Position numbers and translations under genes: made by a program. A DNA stretch of 64,000 bases, taken from Bacillus norwichensis. Its GTDB lineage: Bacteria > Bacillota > Bacilli > Bacillales > Bacillaceae_C. A model generated the notes under the pieces. It saw only the letters and a list, made by a program, of their open reading frames with translations. It searched no databases and was not told where the DNA came from. Positions 26,358 through 35,412 of this stretch are shown piece by piece; positions within the stretch are counted from its first letter, which is position 1, and every line of letters begins with the position of its first letter. The DNA is taken from NCBI RefSeq assembly GCF_014836955.1, contig NZ_JACSPV010000004.1, forward strand, positions 94,937-158,936, given 5' to 3'.

Positions 26358-26526
26358 TTATAATGTAGGAGGCAATTCCTTATAACCTTTTGATTTAATA
26401 GCTCCTATGATTATCCCAATCAACATCCAACTACATCCAAAAATAAATGTCATTTTATCAAATCCAGACCATACAAACGCTATAACCGCAAATCCTATCC
26501 ATGGGAACCGATCCAGATTGAATATT
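26358..26526 (-). pseudogene. C-terminal remnant of an APC-family amino-acid permease
   Basis: 55 codons ending at a stop at 26358 encode WIGFAVIAFVWSGFDK, a hydrophobic helix and IKSKGYKELPPTL, the style of an amino acid-polyamine permease C-terminus. An in-frame stop lies immediately upstream and the rest of the gene is absent. This is judged by sequence feel, not by alignment. Confidence 0.5.
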
Positions 26527-26657
26527 TATTTATCCACCAGAAATGAGAATCCATCATATTCTATTAAACGATGAGTTAGCAAACAATATAGACGAGGATT
26601 TTTTGAAACTTAATCCAAAAAACTCCCGCCACAAACGTAGCAGGAGCTTCTTCAACT

Positions 26658-27632
26658 TTATGCAGTTCCCAATATAACTCCCAGTTCCTTCAAGTACTGT
26701 CTATAGGCAATGCTCACACGGTCTGAAACTAGGGAGAGTTCGACCTGCAAATCTAGCGGAAGTTCTTCCGGTTTTTGGTTTTGAACAATCGGTTTATCTT
26801 GAGAGAAAATTTCATCCTGGAACGTCGTGATTTCCTCATCAGACAATCCTGTTTCATAATTGAATGATAAAATGCCATAGGCAATGGAAGTTTCTTCATC
26901 TACTGGACGAACAGTAAGCAGAATGGTCATGAGTGTCTCATTTTCACGGTCCCGTTTGGTAAATCGCACAGTGAAAGGTCGCAGGATTTCGTAAGTGTAA
27001 TACACATATTTTTCCTGGCCTGATCCGTCAGGGTCCGGTTGGAAAATAGCAATCTCATCAGAGTAAATGCGGCCATCTTTATGGTTTACCTTGTAATTTT
27101 CTATTTCACGATGTGTTTCCGTTCCTAAATATCCTTGGTGTACTACAGCCAAATGACCGACATCAAGAAAGTTTTCGATAATACGCGGTGGTTTGGCCTG
27201 CACTTCTTGCGGCCCCCAAATGACATTGCGGAATTCTGTGCCATCCATTTCAGGATATGGAAAAATGTCTGGTTGATTTCCAGCAATATTAACCCAGATA
27301 AATCCATATCTCTCTATACAGGAATAGCGAATAACTTTTGCTTTCTTCGGAATCGACTTTCCTTCAGGCAACTGTGGAATTTTGACACAATCACCACTCT
27401 CATCAAATTCCCACGCATGGTAAGGACAAACGAGACAATCATTTTTGACCTCTCCCAATGACAAGGCTGCTCCCCGATGGATACAAAGATCTTTGAAAGC
27501 ATGAACACCTTTGCTATTTCTAAAGATTGCCAGACGCTCTCCCATTAACATGATTTGAATTGGTTTTTCTTTTACATCTGTTGATCGGCAGGCGACAAGC
27601 CAGTCCTCCTGCAGCACTTTATCCTGCAACAT
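26658..27632 (-). CDS. Rieske non-heme iron oxygenase, large subunit
   Basis: 324 residues, SD GGAGG 9 nt before the ATG. Rieske [2Fe-2S] ligands: CIHRGAALSLG (about 48-58) and CLVCPYHAWEF (about 67-77). The catalytic mononuclear iron motif is ENFLDVGHLAVVH (N-x2-D-x2-H-x4-H type, about 153-165). Cytosolic; needs an external reductase, none of which is next to it. Divergent from a purine permease across a PurR-like operator, so a purine substrate is plausible, as for the Rieske hypoxanthine hydroxylase HpxD or the N-demethylases NdmA/B. Vanillate-demethylase-like chemistry is the alternative. Confidence 0.86.
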   Translation of the reverse strand: MLQDKVLQEDWLVACRSTDVKEKPIQIMLMGERLAIFRNSKGVHAFKDLCIHRGAALSLGEVKNDCLVCPYHAWEFDESGDCVKIPQLPEGKSIPKKAKVIRYSCIERYGFIWVNIAGNQPDIFPYPEMDGTEFRNVIWGPQEVQAKPPRIIENFLDVGHLAVVHQGYLGTETHREIENYKVNHKDGRIYSDEIAIFQPDPDGSGQEKYVYYTYEILRPFTVRFTKRDRENETLMTILLTVRPVDEETSIAYGILSFNYETGLSDEEITTFQDEIFSQDKPIVQNQKPEELPLDLQVELSLVSDRVSIAYRQYLKELGVILGTA

Positions 27633-27690
27633 GTTTCAAGTCCTCCTAAAATGCATATCTTAAATCTTATTTTAATAAAAAATGGCAGTT

Positions 27691-27734
27691 AAACACGAAC
27701 TAATTGTGTATAAATTGTGTTAATGTTCGCTTTT
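27691..27734. promoter_or_regulatory. PurR-type operator between Rieske oxygenase and purine permease
   Basis: AAACACGAACTAA (27691-27703) and the inverted TAATGTTCGCTTTT (27721-27734) form two divergent CGAA half-sites about 18 bp apart. B. subtilis PurR binds paired, inverted PurBoxes (AWWWCCGAACWWT) 16-17 bp apart. Each box here has one mismatch in the CCGAAC core. It should control both divergent genes. Confidence 0.65.
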
Positions 27735-27799
27735 ACCATATACAAGCTAATCATTTTTATATATAATTAGTAATCAAAATAGAATTAGGGAGCGATACA

Positions 27800-29134
27800 A
27801 TGGAAAATAAGTCGGAAAGCAGCATCATTATCGGTGTTGATGATAAAGTAAGTTATCCCAAGGCTTTTGTCCTCGGACTTCAGCATGTACTTGCAATGGA
27901 TTTATATATAGCACCTATCATCATAGCTGGCCTTCTCTCATTAAGTGCCGAAAACACTTCTTTCTTTGTGCAAATGTGTTTTTTGGCAACCGGATTGGCG
28001 ACATTAATCCAAACAGGAGCTGGAATCAAACTGCCTGTTGTCCAAGGTCCTTCATATGTACCGATCGGTGCAATTGCCGCAGTCGGCAGCAAACTTGGGC
28101 TTGGGGCTATCGCAGGAAGCTTGATTCCAGGAGCTATCCTCATTACAATCTTGGGTTATCCATTAAAAGTATTCGCAAAAACGGTAAGAAAAATCATTCC
28201 TCCTTTAGTTGGAGGAACAGTTATTATTATAGTAGGAATCGCTTTGATGCCAATCGGACTTAATAATATTTTCCTTGCAGAAGGCCATATAGGTGAAAAT
28301 ACCACTATAGCTGCAGTTTCCGCTGGCGTTCTAGTTATTTGTATGCTTCTTGGTCGCAGGCTGCCTGGCATGGGAACTTTTTTCCGACTTGTGTCGGTCA
28401 TAGTAGCTATTGTTGTTGGAACGATTACCGCTAGTTTCTTTGGAAATATTGATTTTTCTCCGGTAAAAGAAGCAAGCTGGTTCGCCCTTCCAACGTTCTT
28501 TCCATTTGGAAAACCTGTTTTTGATATGAGCGCTATTATTACAATGATATTTGTTTATTTTATTATATTAATGGAAACAACCGGAACTTGGTTCGTAGTC
28601 TCCTCTGTCACTGGTAAGGAACTGGACGAAAAACGTCTGAACCGGGCATCTGTCGGCGAAGGGCTCGGCTGTCTTATCGGATCTTTATTCGGAAGCACAC
28701 CACTGACAGGATACTCTTCCAATGCCGGACTTCTCGCCATCACCGGTGTTGCAAGCCGCATGGTTGTACTGATGAGCGGGCTCATTCTTGTCTGTCTTGG
28801 ATTGATTCCAAAGCTTTCAACAGCCATCACCTGTATTCCTGAGCCGGTCATCAATGGGATTTTTGGCATTGTTTGTGTAGCTATTGTGACGAATGGTATG
28901 AAAGTCATCCAGCCAATTAATATCGATGACCGTAATATGATTGTGATTGGTGTACCGATTTTACTCACGATTGCAGTAACGATCTTGCCGAAGGAAGTCC
29001 TGTATGCTGTTCCAGATTGGGCGAACTACATCCTTTCATCCGGAATCACTGTTGGAGCACTTGCAACGGTATTATTGAACTTATTGATCCCAGACAAAAG
29101 AAATGGGGCCAATCAGACAAAAGAAGCTGTTTAA
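27800..29134 (+). CDS. NCS2 family nucleobase (xanthine/uric acid type) permease
   Basis: 444 residues, about 13-14 helices, full length for NCS2. Motifs: VLGLQHVLAMD near the N-terminus, QGPSYVPIGAI, the conserved Glu region IILMETTGTWF (TM8), and GSLFGSTPLTGYSSNAGLLAITGVASR (TM10 signature). SD GGGAG. Imports a purine or uracil; the PurR-like operator favours a purine. Followed by a strong terminator. Confidence 0.9.
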   Translation: MENKSESSIIIGVDDKVSYPKAFVLGLQHVLAMDLYIAPIIIAGLLSLSAENTSFFVQMCFLATGLATLIQTGAGIKLPVVQGPSYVPIGAIAAVGSKLGLGAIAGSLIPGAILITILGYPLKVFAKTVRKIIPPLVGGTVIIIVGIALMPIGLNNIFLAEGHIGENTTIAAVSAGVLVICMLLGRRLPGMGTFFRLVSVIVAIVVGTITASFFGNIDFSPVKEASWFALPTFFPFGKPVFDMSAIITMIFVYFIILMETTGTWFVVSSVTGKELDEKRLNRASVGEGLGCLIGSLFGSTPLTGYSSNAGLLAITGVASRMVVLMSGLILVCLGLIPKLSTAITCIPEPVINGIFGIVCVAIVTNGMKVIQPINIDDRNMIVIGVPILLTIAVTILPKEVLYAVPDWANYILSSGITVGALATVLLNLLIPDKRNGANQTKEAV

Positions 29135-29158
29135 TTATGATAAAGCCCCTTAAATGAT

Positions 29159-29201
29159 TCAGTCGAAGAAAACGAGTATTTTGTTTTCTTCGACTGATTT
29201 T
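29159..29201 (+). terminator. Terminator of NCS2 permease gene
   Basis: Perfect stem TCAGTCGAAGAAAAC / GTTTTCTTCGACTGA followed by TTTT, 25 bp after the stop. Confidence 0.92.
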
Positions 29202-29310
29202 GCATTTGAGCTGCTAAGGTAAGTGTTTTTAACGGGCACATATCTCTCTGGACATCTTCTTCCTTCATATATCGGGGGTTCCGCCGCTTTTCTCCATTTT
29301 TCTGGTTTCT

Positions 29311-31203
29311 CTATACATCACTTTGTGCCAATTCTTCAATCAGCAGAGAAAGCTCCTCCCACCGCTCCATCTTCTGCTCCAATGCGGTTTCGACTTCCTG
29401 TTGTCGAGTAAACAGTTCCTGTACTTTTTCAGAATCACTGCCGGCTTCCACTATCTTTTCACCGATCTCTTCAATCTGTTCTTCGAGTCTGGCTATCTCA
29501 TCTTCGATGATTTCCCATTCCTTTTGATCTTTATAACTGAGCTTCGCAGGCTTTTTACTAGTTGGCTTCTGCTTGACCGTAGCTTGTATTTTACTCGTTT
29601 CAAGTTTTGGCTCCTCAGAAGCTGAATCTAAAAATTCACTGTAATTCCCATAAAATTCATCAATAATGCCTGCACCTTTGAAGACAAGCAAACGATCGAC
29701 AACCCGGTCAAGGAAATAACGGTCATGCGATACCGAGATGATGACCCCAGGGAAATTTTCGAGGTAATCTTCCAATACACCAAGCGTCTGGGTATCCAAA
29801 TCATTTGTCGGCTCATCCAAAAATAAGACATTCGGTTCTGTCATTAATACTTTTAGCAAATAAAGCCTTCGCTTTTCTCCTCCAGAAAGTTTTCGTATAT
29901 ATGTCCATTGGGACGGGCGCGGGAATAGAAACCGTTCCAGCATCTGCTCCGCTGTAATAGCTTCCCCGTTTTTCGTATGAATGACGCTTGCTGTATCTTT
30001 AATGTAATCAATGACGCGCTGGTCGCCGTCCAGTTCCTCATCACCTTGGGTATAGTATCCGATTTTTACAGTCTCACCCGTTTCAACTTCTCCGGCATCC
30101 GGGACAATCCGCTTCGCCATAATATTCAAAAGTGTCGTTTTTCCAACACCATTGGGACCAATCATTCCAATCTTATCGCCCGGCTTGAGCAGATAATTAA
30201 AAGAATGGATCAGCATATTGCCACCAATGCTCTTTCCAACACCCTTCAGTTCAATGACCTTTTTTCCAAGCCTGCTCGTTCCAACTTGGAAAGCTGCTTC
30301 TTCTTTTCTTATATTGAATTTGCGATCCTGCATTTGTTCGACCCGGTCAATCCGAGCCTTTTGTTTCGTAGAACGGGCCTGAGCCCCGCGTCGAAGCCAT
30401 GCTAACTCTCTCCGTAATGTATTGGCGTGTTTCTGCTGGTTTGATCGCTCCTCCGCTTCACGTTCCGCTTTTTTCTCAAGAAAAAATTCATAATTTCCTT
30501 CATACGAATATAACTCTCCATTATCTAACTCGTAGATCCTGTTCGTTACACGGTTAAGGAAATAGCGGTCATGCGTGACAAGCAGCAAGGCACCAGGATA
30601 GCTTGCCAAATACTTTTCCAGCCATTCAATTGTAATATTGTCAAGGTGGTTCGTTGGCTCGTCAAGGATCAACAGATTTGCTGGCTGTATCAATGCTTTT
30701 GCAATGGCCACCCGCTTTTTTTGACCACCGGATAATGAACTCACTTTTTGATCAAAATGTCGGATACCCAGCTTAGATAGGATCGTTTTTGCCTGAGCAC
30801 TGGCATCCCACGCTTCCAACTCATCCATTTTCTGCTGCATGGAAAACAATTGCTCCTGCGCCCTTTCACTTTCCGGCTCATATTCTAGCTTTTGAAGCGC
30901 CTGTTCATATTGGCGCATCGCTTTCATAATTTCCGCTTCTCCATAATAGATTTGTTCTATAACCGTCAGGTCAGAGTCAAACTCCGGATCCTGAGCCAGA
31001 TACTCAATCCGGTAATCCTTGGCATGATTGATTTCCCCTTGATCTGGACTCTCAATTCCAGCGACAATTTTCAAAAAGCTTGATTTCCCCGTTCCATTCA
31101 CGCCGATTAATCCAATCCGTTCACGATCACGAATGATGCAGTTAATACCTTCAAACAAAACCTTATCTCCATAAGATTTATGTAAATCCTCAACAGTCAG
31201 CAT
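29311..31203 (-). CDS. yfmR: ABC-F family translation factor (YfmR/Uup-like)
   Basis: 630 residues from the ATG at 31203, 8 nt after AAAGGGG; the TTG at 31221 precedes that SD. Two ABC domains without membrane segments: Walker A GVNGTGKSS and GPNGVGKTT, signatures LSGGQKKRV and LSGGEKRRL, Walker B LLILDEPTNHLD and VLFLDEPTNDLD. A basic P-site-interaction linker (about 235-320) and a C-terminal coiled coil (about 535-630) give the Uup/YfmR layout. Such proteins act on ribosomes stalled in the E/P-site region. Confidence 0.9.
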   Translation of the reverse strand: MLTVEDLHKSYGDKVLFEGINCIIRDRERIGLIGVNGTGKSSFLKIVAGIESPDQGEINHAKDYRIEYLAQDPEFDSDLTVIEQIYYGEAEIMKAMRQYEQALQKLEYEPESERAQEQLFSMQQKMDELEAWDASAQAKTILSKLGIRHFDQKVSSLSGGQKKRVAIAKALIQPANLLILDEPTNHLDNITIEWLEKYLASYPGALLLVTHDRYFLNRVTNRIYELDNGELYSYEGNYEFFLEKKAEREAEERSNQQKHANTLRRELAWLRRGAQARSTKQKARIDRVEQMQDRKFNIRKEEAAFQVGTSRLGKKVIELKGVGKSIGGNMLIHSFNYLLKPGDKIGMIGPNGVGKTTLLNIMAKRIVPDAGEVETGETVKIGYYTQGDEELDGDQRVIDYIKDTASVIHTKNGEAITAEQMLERFLFPRPSQWTYIRKLSGGEKRRLYLLKVLMTEPNVLFLDEPTNDLDTQTLGVLEDYLENFPGVIISVSHDRYFLDRVVDRLLVFKGAGIIDEFYGNYSEFLDSASEEPKLETSKIQATVKQKPTSKKPAKLSYKDQKEWEIIEDEIARLEEQIEEIGEKIVEAGSDSEKVQELFTRQQEVETALEQKMERWEELSLLIEELAQSDV

Positions 31204-31323
31204 TATGCCAGCCCCTTTCAAATGTTATTCTGCCGACACCCTGCCTGCTCCCGGCTTCGTGCCTAAATATATAAGATCAAACTGATAGAAAACCGTCTTT
31301 ATTATTCAGATGTAACTTCTTCA

Positions 31324-31440
31324 TCAAATGCGTCTTGGCGTATTTGCACCCAGGGTTTGAAACCCCACTGAATGCAACGCCAATAAGCTTTCATCTCGCC
31401 ACTTACAAAGCCGAAGACTTTTGCCTAATGAAGTTAAAAT
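31324..31440. repeat. Structured intergenic repeat family 1, copy A (short form)
   Basis: Starts TCAAATGCGTCTTGGCG and ends CTAATGAAGTTAAAA. Lacks the central AGATTTT..AAAATCT part of longer copies. It is enclosed by an inverted repeat, TCAGATGTAA upstream and TTACATCTGA downstream. Confidence 0.85.
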
Positions 31441-31695
31441 TTATTACATCTGAGAGGTCTGAAATGCACACATCACGGTAAAAACCCTTTAACGCCTCAT
31501 AATTTATTATAATTCAAATTCAGAGATTCTGCTTTGTATGGTTGGAATTATGGGAAGTAGTTGAAGGAAAGTTTATAATAATTGAGGGGGCGAACTAGAT
31601 TAGACTCCCAATGTCTTGATGAATCTTTAACTTTTACAACAGTTATCTTACCTACACAAATTTACAACAATAAATTAGAGGTTCCTCAACCATAA

Positions 31696-31840
31696 TCAAA
31701 TGCGCCTTGGCGTATTTGCGCCCAGATTCTATCAAGCTCTGCTCTAAAAATCTGTGGCATCTGCCAGAGGCTTTCACTTTATTCAACCAGGGTTCGAAAC
31801 TCCACTGAACTGAAATAGGAGACTTCTGCTGAATGAAGTT
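31696..31840. repeat. Structured intergenic repeat family 1, copy B
   Basis: Starts TCAAATGCGCCTTGGCG, ends GCTGAATGAAGTT. Contains CAGATT...AAAATCTG and ACTTTATTCA...TGAATGAAGT pairings. Enclosed by GAGGTTCCTCA (31678-31688) and TGAGGAACCTC (31845-31855). It ends 25 bp from the ybaK-like stop. Confidence 0.88.
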
Positions 31841-31864
31841 AAAATGAGGAACCTCCGTTTTGAA

Positions 31865-32389
31865 TCAAGACTGACTGCTGATTGCGCCTGACTTTTGCTC
31901 CTTTTCTTCCTCCCAGCCTTTGCATACATCTACCCATGTGACAGCAGAAGAGTACTCATACAACTCTTGACACGAAAGCTCGATGGCTGAATTTGTGCTT
32001 CCACATGCGGGAAACACGCTTTCAAAGCGCTTTAGGGAAACATCTAAATATACTTTTAAATCATTCGCCAATCCAAAAGGGCAAACGCCGCCAATGGCAT
32101 GTCCTGTCTGTTCCAATACCTCATCCGGGGTAAGCATCCGAGCTTTAAAATTAAATAAATGCCGGAATTTTTTATTGTCAACCTTGGCATCGCCAGCAGC
32201 AACAACCAGAATCGCCTGATCTTCCTCTCCTCTGAAAGAAAGAGTCTTAGCGATCCGTGCCGGAATGACTCCTATTGTTTCCGCCGCCTGTTCCACAGTG
32301 GCACTTGATGATTCAAACTCCATTATCCGATCTTCATAATTCCATTTTTTGAAATGAGCTTTGACACTTTCAAGTGACAAGTCTTTCAT
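31865..32389 (-). CDS. YbaK/EbsC family aminoacyl-tRNA deacylase
   Basis: 174 residues. The single YbaK/ProX domain (about 20-150) has the conserved Lys in VDNKKFRHLF, the GHAIGGVCPFGL turn and the C-terminal ACGSTNSAIELS segment. The family hydrolyses misacylated Cys- or Ala-tRNA(Pro). AAAGG directly abuts the annotated ATG; the TTG at 32380 is 8 nt away and may be the real start. The C-terminal tail (about 158-174) is charged and probably disordered. Confidence 0.87.
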   Translation of the reverse strand: MKDLSLESVKAHFKKWNYEDRIMEFESSSATVEQAAETIGVIPARIAKTLSFRGEEDQAILVVAAGDAKVDNKKFRHLFNFKARMLTPDEVLEQTGHAIGGVCPFGLANDLKVYLDVSLKRFESVFPACGSTNSAIELSCQELYEYSSAVTWVDVCKGWEEEKEQKSGAISSQS

Positions 32390-32482
32390 CCTTTCTTTTT
32401 TTCTATATTATTTTGTTCTTCCCTAATCCACTTTCACCATTTTCCGAGTCTATATTCATATTAACGGAACAAAACCCCTTTA

Positions 32483-32908
32483 TTAGAGAGCCTTTTTAAA
32501 CGAGTAGCAAAAACGGTCATATTCCATCTTATCTTCATAAAAACGATGTGCGTCCTCTCGTGATACAGCCGACTCCAAAGCAACCGTCACACAGCCATGC
32601 TCACGCCCCCACTCATGGACAAATGTGAGCAGCTGCTTTCCGTACCCTTTCGAACGGATATCCGACCTCGTCACAAGCTCGTGCACGAATACATGACGGA
32701 AATAATACATATTGGTGCGAATTTGAATACCAGTGAAAGCAACAATTTCTCCACCATCATACATCGCATAAATCCTGTATCCATCCGGTTGCATTGCACG
32801 CCAAATCTCACGGAAACGCTCTTCATCCAAAAATGGCCGCAAGTCTTTCATGAGCGGGAAAATTTTCACAACCTCTTCTTCTGTACAAAGTTCTTCTATT
32901 GTTATCAA
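32483..32908 (-). CDS. GNAT family N-acetyltransferase
   Basis: 141 residues from the TTG at 32908, which follows AGAGG by 10 nt and gives MITIEELCTEEE; the frame extends to a GTG at 32932. Acetyl-CoA loop RSDIRSKGYGKQLL (Q/RxxGxG/A, about 85-98) and a C-terminal RFYEDKMEYDRFCYSF, a typical GNAT ending. Substrate unknown; single gene. Confidence 0.83.
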   Translation of the reverse strand: MITIEELCTEEEVVKIFPLMKDLRPFLDEERFREIWRAMQPDGYRIYAMYDGGEIVAFTGIQIRTNMYYFRHVFVHELVTRSDIRSKGYGKQLLTFVHEWGREHGCVTVALESAVSREDAHRFYEDKMEYDRFCYSFKKAL

Positions 32909-33183
32909 TTGGCAGATTCCTCTCTTTCGCACTTCTATTTTATCAGAATAGGCTCAATCATTATAAAACTTTAGGAAAATCCGGAAAAATCTTAAAATTA
33001 CACATCTATATGTTGTATATATGTAGATTTATAATAACAACATATGGTATAATCAATACATCCTATCAACGCCGGGAGGGATCTCACCTCTAGCTTTGAT
33101 CTCCATTTTTTTTGGTTTTCCTGTGTAGCTTTACTAATAATTCCCCAGCTGCACAGATACAAAAACTACTAAGGAGAATTAAT

Positions 33184-33357
33184 ATGATGGAGAAAACGAC
33201 TAACAACAAACGAAAACAAACTTTGCTAGACGAAATCTACTCACTTAGAAAAGAAATGATGATCTACGGCTCTACTAAAGGATTAACTAATCAAAAGACG
33301 ATCGAATTAAGCCAAAAGCTAGATAATGCGTTAAACAAATACCAGTTAACATCTTAA
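33184..33357 (+). CDS. Spo0E-like aspartyl-phosphate phosphatase
   Basis: 57 residues, start at the ATG at 33184, 7 nt after AAGGAG. Two helices with the Spo0E family motif SQKLD (SxxLD, about 44-48) in the second. These small proteins dephosphorylate Spo0A-P and delay sporulation. A TATAAT-like -10 (about 33046-33052) lies upstream. Supports a spore-forming host. Confidence 0.85.
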   Translation: MMEKTTNNKRKQTLLDEIYSLRKEMMIYGSTKGLTNQKTIELSQKLDNALNKYQLTS

Positions 33358-33589
33358 TAAATACACCTTTCCCTCCTGCAATGACCTTGGTCCATCAAAC
33401 ATAGGAAGTAATACTTTTGTGTAGTTACCATCAAGCCTAAAGAAATACTATAAATCAACTCTGCTATCATGAGTCTATTGTTCTTCAAAACTTAAGAAAA
33501 GGGGAGGCATCTTTTTTTCTGTAAATCAAATAAAATCGGGCGGTTATTCAAACTCTTTAGTGTTGCAACTTCTTTTCCAGCTCAGCCCA

Positions 33590-34018
33590 CTACTCAACTA
33601 TTTTGTTTAATATAGCGTGTACGTCTCTAAGCTCTTCTAACGTCACCTTTGAATAATATTTCCTTACAAGCAGCTCATCAATATGGTTGAGGAGCTGTAA
33701 ATATTCTTGTCCCCGAGAACCAAGAGTAATATAAATCTCCCTACGATTGGCTGGGTTCACATGACGATTAATCATTTGTTTTTCTTCCAATTTTGGGATA
33801 ACCTGACTGACCGCACTTTTGGAAATATTTAAATAAGCAGCAATGTCGTTGGACGTCACCGGCTGATTTCGAATGATATAAAACATCATTATTTCCTGCT
33901 GCGGGGTTAAATCAAAGCTTTTCAGATGTTGGGCTTCTTTTAGTTCTTGAGCAACCAATATCTTGAACTGATCAAATGTCTCATTTATTTGTTCAATAAC
34001 TTTTAGATACTCTTTCAT
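33590..34018 (-). CDS. MarR family transcriptional regulator
   Basis: 142 residues. Winged helix (about 35-110) with recognition helix NISKSAVSQVIPKLEEKQMINR and wing RREIYITLG. Divergent from nos with 255 bp between, so it may regulate nos, itself, or both. The signal is unknown. Confidence 0.85.
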   Translation of the reverse strand: MKEYLKVIEQINETFDQFKILVAQELKEAQHLKSFDLTPQQEIMMFYIIRNQPVTSNDIAAYLNISKSAVSQVIPKLEEKQMINRHVNPANRREIYITLGSRGQEYLQLLNHIDELLVRKYYSKVTLEELRDVHAILNKIVE

Positions 34019-34273
34019 CGACTCACCCCGTATATTTAATGAACATCCCTTTTATAGTTTGGTTTATCAAACTTATAAAACAATCAGCTTCAATTGTCAA
34101 TAAGGGCTAGATACTTTACCGGCACTCTTCTGAGATTGCCCCTTCAATATTGTTTCCTCTTAACATCTTCCTCCTTTTCCATCTTTTTTTAAAAAAAGGT
34201 TCAACAAATCGGCTCATTTTATCAGAGTTTTCATCCCTATCAATGGTACATTAATAGTACGGAGTTGATCATA

Positions 34274-35380
34274 ATGGCTTTATCTACTAAAAATGATACA
34301 GCATTGCTTATAGAAGCAACCAAATTCATTCACACTTGTTACAATGAGCTTAATTTGACAAAAGAAGAGCAAATGAGCCGCATTGAGGAGATACAGGAAG
34401 AAATTTTAAATACAGGTACATACACCCATAAAAGCTTTGAATTAACGCATGGAGCTAAAATGGCTTGGCGCAACAGCAATCGCTGTATTGGGCGCTTACT
34501 TTGGCATACACTGGATGTTTTTGATGCGCGAGACACCATGACTGCCGAAGCAGCCTTTGAGAAGTTATTAAATCATATTCATTATGCAACAAATGAAGGC
34601 AAAATTCGCCCTGCCATCACCATTTTTGCACCACGAAAAGATGGAAATGACCCGATTAGAATTTGGAACCATCAACTAATCCGCTACGCTGGATATGAAA
34701 AAGAGGATAAAGTAGTCGGCGATTCATCATCCATTAAGCTCACGAAGATGTGTAAACAGATGGGGTGGCGCAGTGATCAAACACCCTATGATGTTCTTCC
34801 TCTCGTCATCCAAGAAAATGGTAAAGAGCCTAAGCTGTTTGAAATCCCGAAAGAATTCATTAAGGAAGTGGATATTACCCACCCAAATTTGGAGGGGTTC
34901 GACCATCTTGGTGTCAAATGGTATGCCGTTCCTATCATTTCTAGTATGCGTCTAGAAATAGGAGGCATTGACTACCCCATGGCTCCATTTAACGGATGGT
35001 ATATGGAGACTGAAATTGGAGCCAGAAATCTGGCTGATCAGGATCGATATAATTTGTTGCCCGAAATCGCAAAGCTGATGGGCTTAGATACAAAATCTAA
35101 CCTTTCGCTCTGGGTCGATAAAGCGTTGGTTGAATTGAATATTGCAGTGCTCCACTCTTACCATCAAGCCGGTATAACGCTTGTTGACCATCATACCGCT
35201 GCAAAACAATTTAAAAACTTTGAGAAAAGCGAGTTGGAAAATGGTAGAGCTGTCACAGGTGATTGGACTTGGCTCATTCCTCCGTTATCACCTGCCACTA
35301 CTCATATTTTCCATCAGTCCTATAATAATGATATCATCAGTCCGAATTACTTTTATCAGGACGATCCTGGGGAAAATTAA
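34274..35380 (+). CDS. nos: Bacterial nitric oxide synthase, oxygenase domain
   Basis: 368 residues from the ATG at 34274, 9 nt after GGAG; a TTG nine bases earlier abuts the SD. Oxygenase domain only, as in other Bacillales. The heme-thiolate Cys is residue 71 in AWRNSNRCIGR. The Arg/pterin-site segments GWYMETEIGARNL and VTGDWTWLIPPLSPATTHIFHQ are intact. Makes NO from L-arginine with borrowed flavoprotein reductases. Confidence 0.96.
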   Translation: MALSTKNDTALLIEATKFIHTCYNELNLTKEEQMSRIEEIQEEILNTGTYTHKSFELTHGAKMAWRNSNRCIGRLLWHTLDVFDARDTMTAEAAFEKLLNHIHYATNEGKIRPAITIFAPRKDGNDPIRIWNHQLIRYAGYEKEDKVVGDSSSIKLTKMCKQMGWRSDQTPYDVLPLVIQENGKEPKLFEIPKEFIKEVDITHPNLEGFDHLGVKWYAVPIISSMRLEIGGIDYPMAPFNGWYMETEIGARNLADQDRYNLLPEIAKLMGLDTKSNLSLWVDKALVELNIAVLHSYHQAGITLVDHHTAAKQFKNFEKSELENGRAVTGDWTWLIPPLSPATTHIFHQSYNNDIISPNYFYQDDPGEN

Positions 35381-35383
35381 TAC

Positions 35384-35400
35384 TCCCCAGAACACTGGGG
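35384..35400 (+). other. Hairpin covering the SD of the next gene
   Basis: CTCCCCAG-AACA-CTGGGGG immediately after the nos stop. The 3' arm is the only purine-rich SD candidate for the downstream gene, so the hairpin may reduce its translation. Confidence 0.45.
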
Positions 35401-35412
35401 GTATGCCCATCA

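Noticed and set aside
33358-33589. Additional small gene between the Spo0E-like and MarR genes
   Set aside because: No start with SD and no frame of convincing composition.
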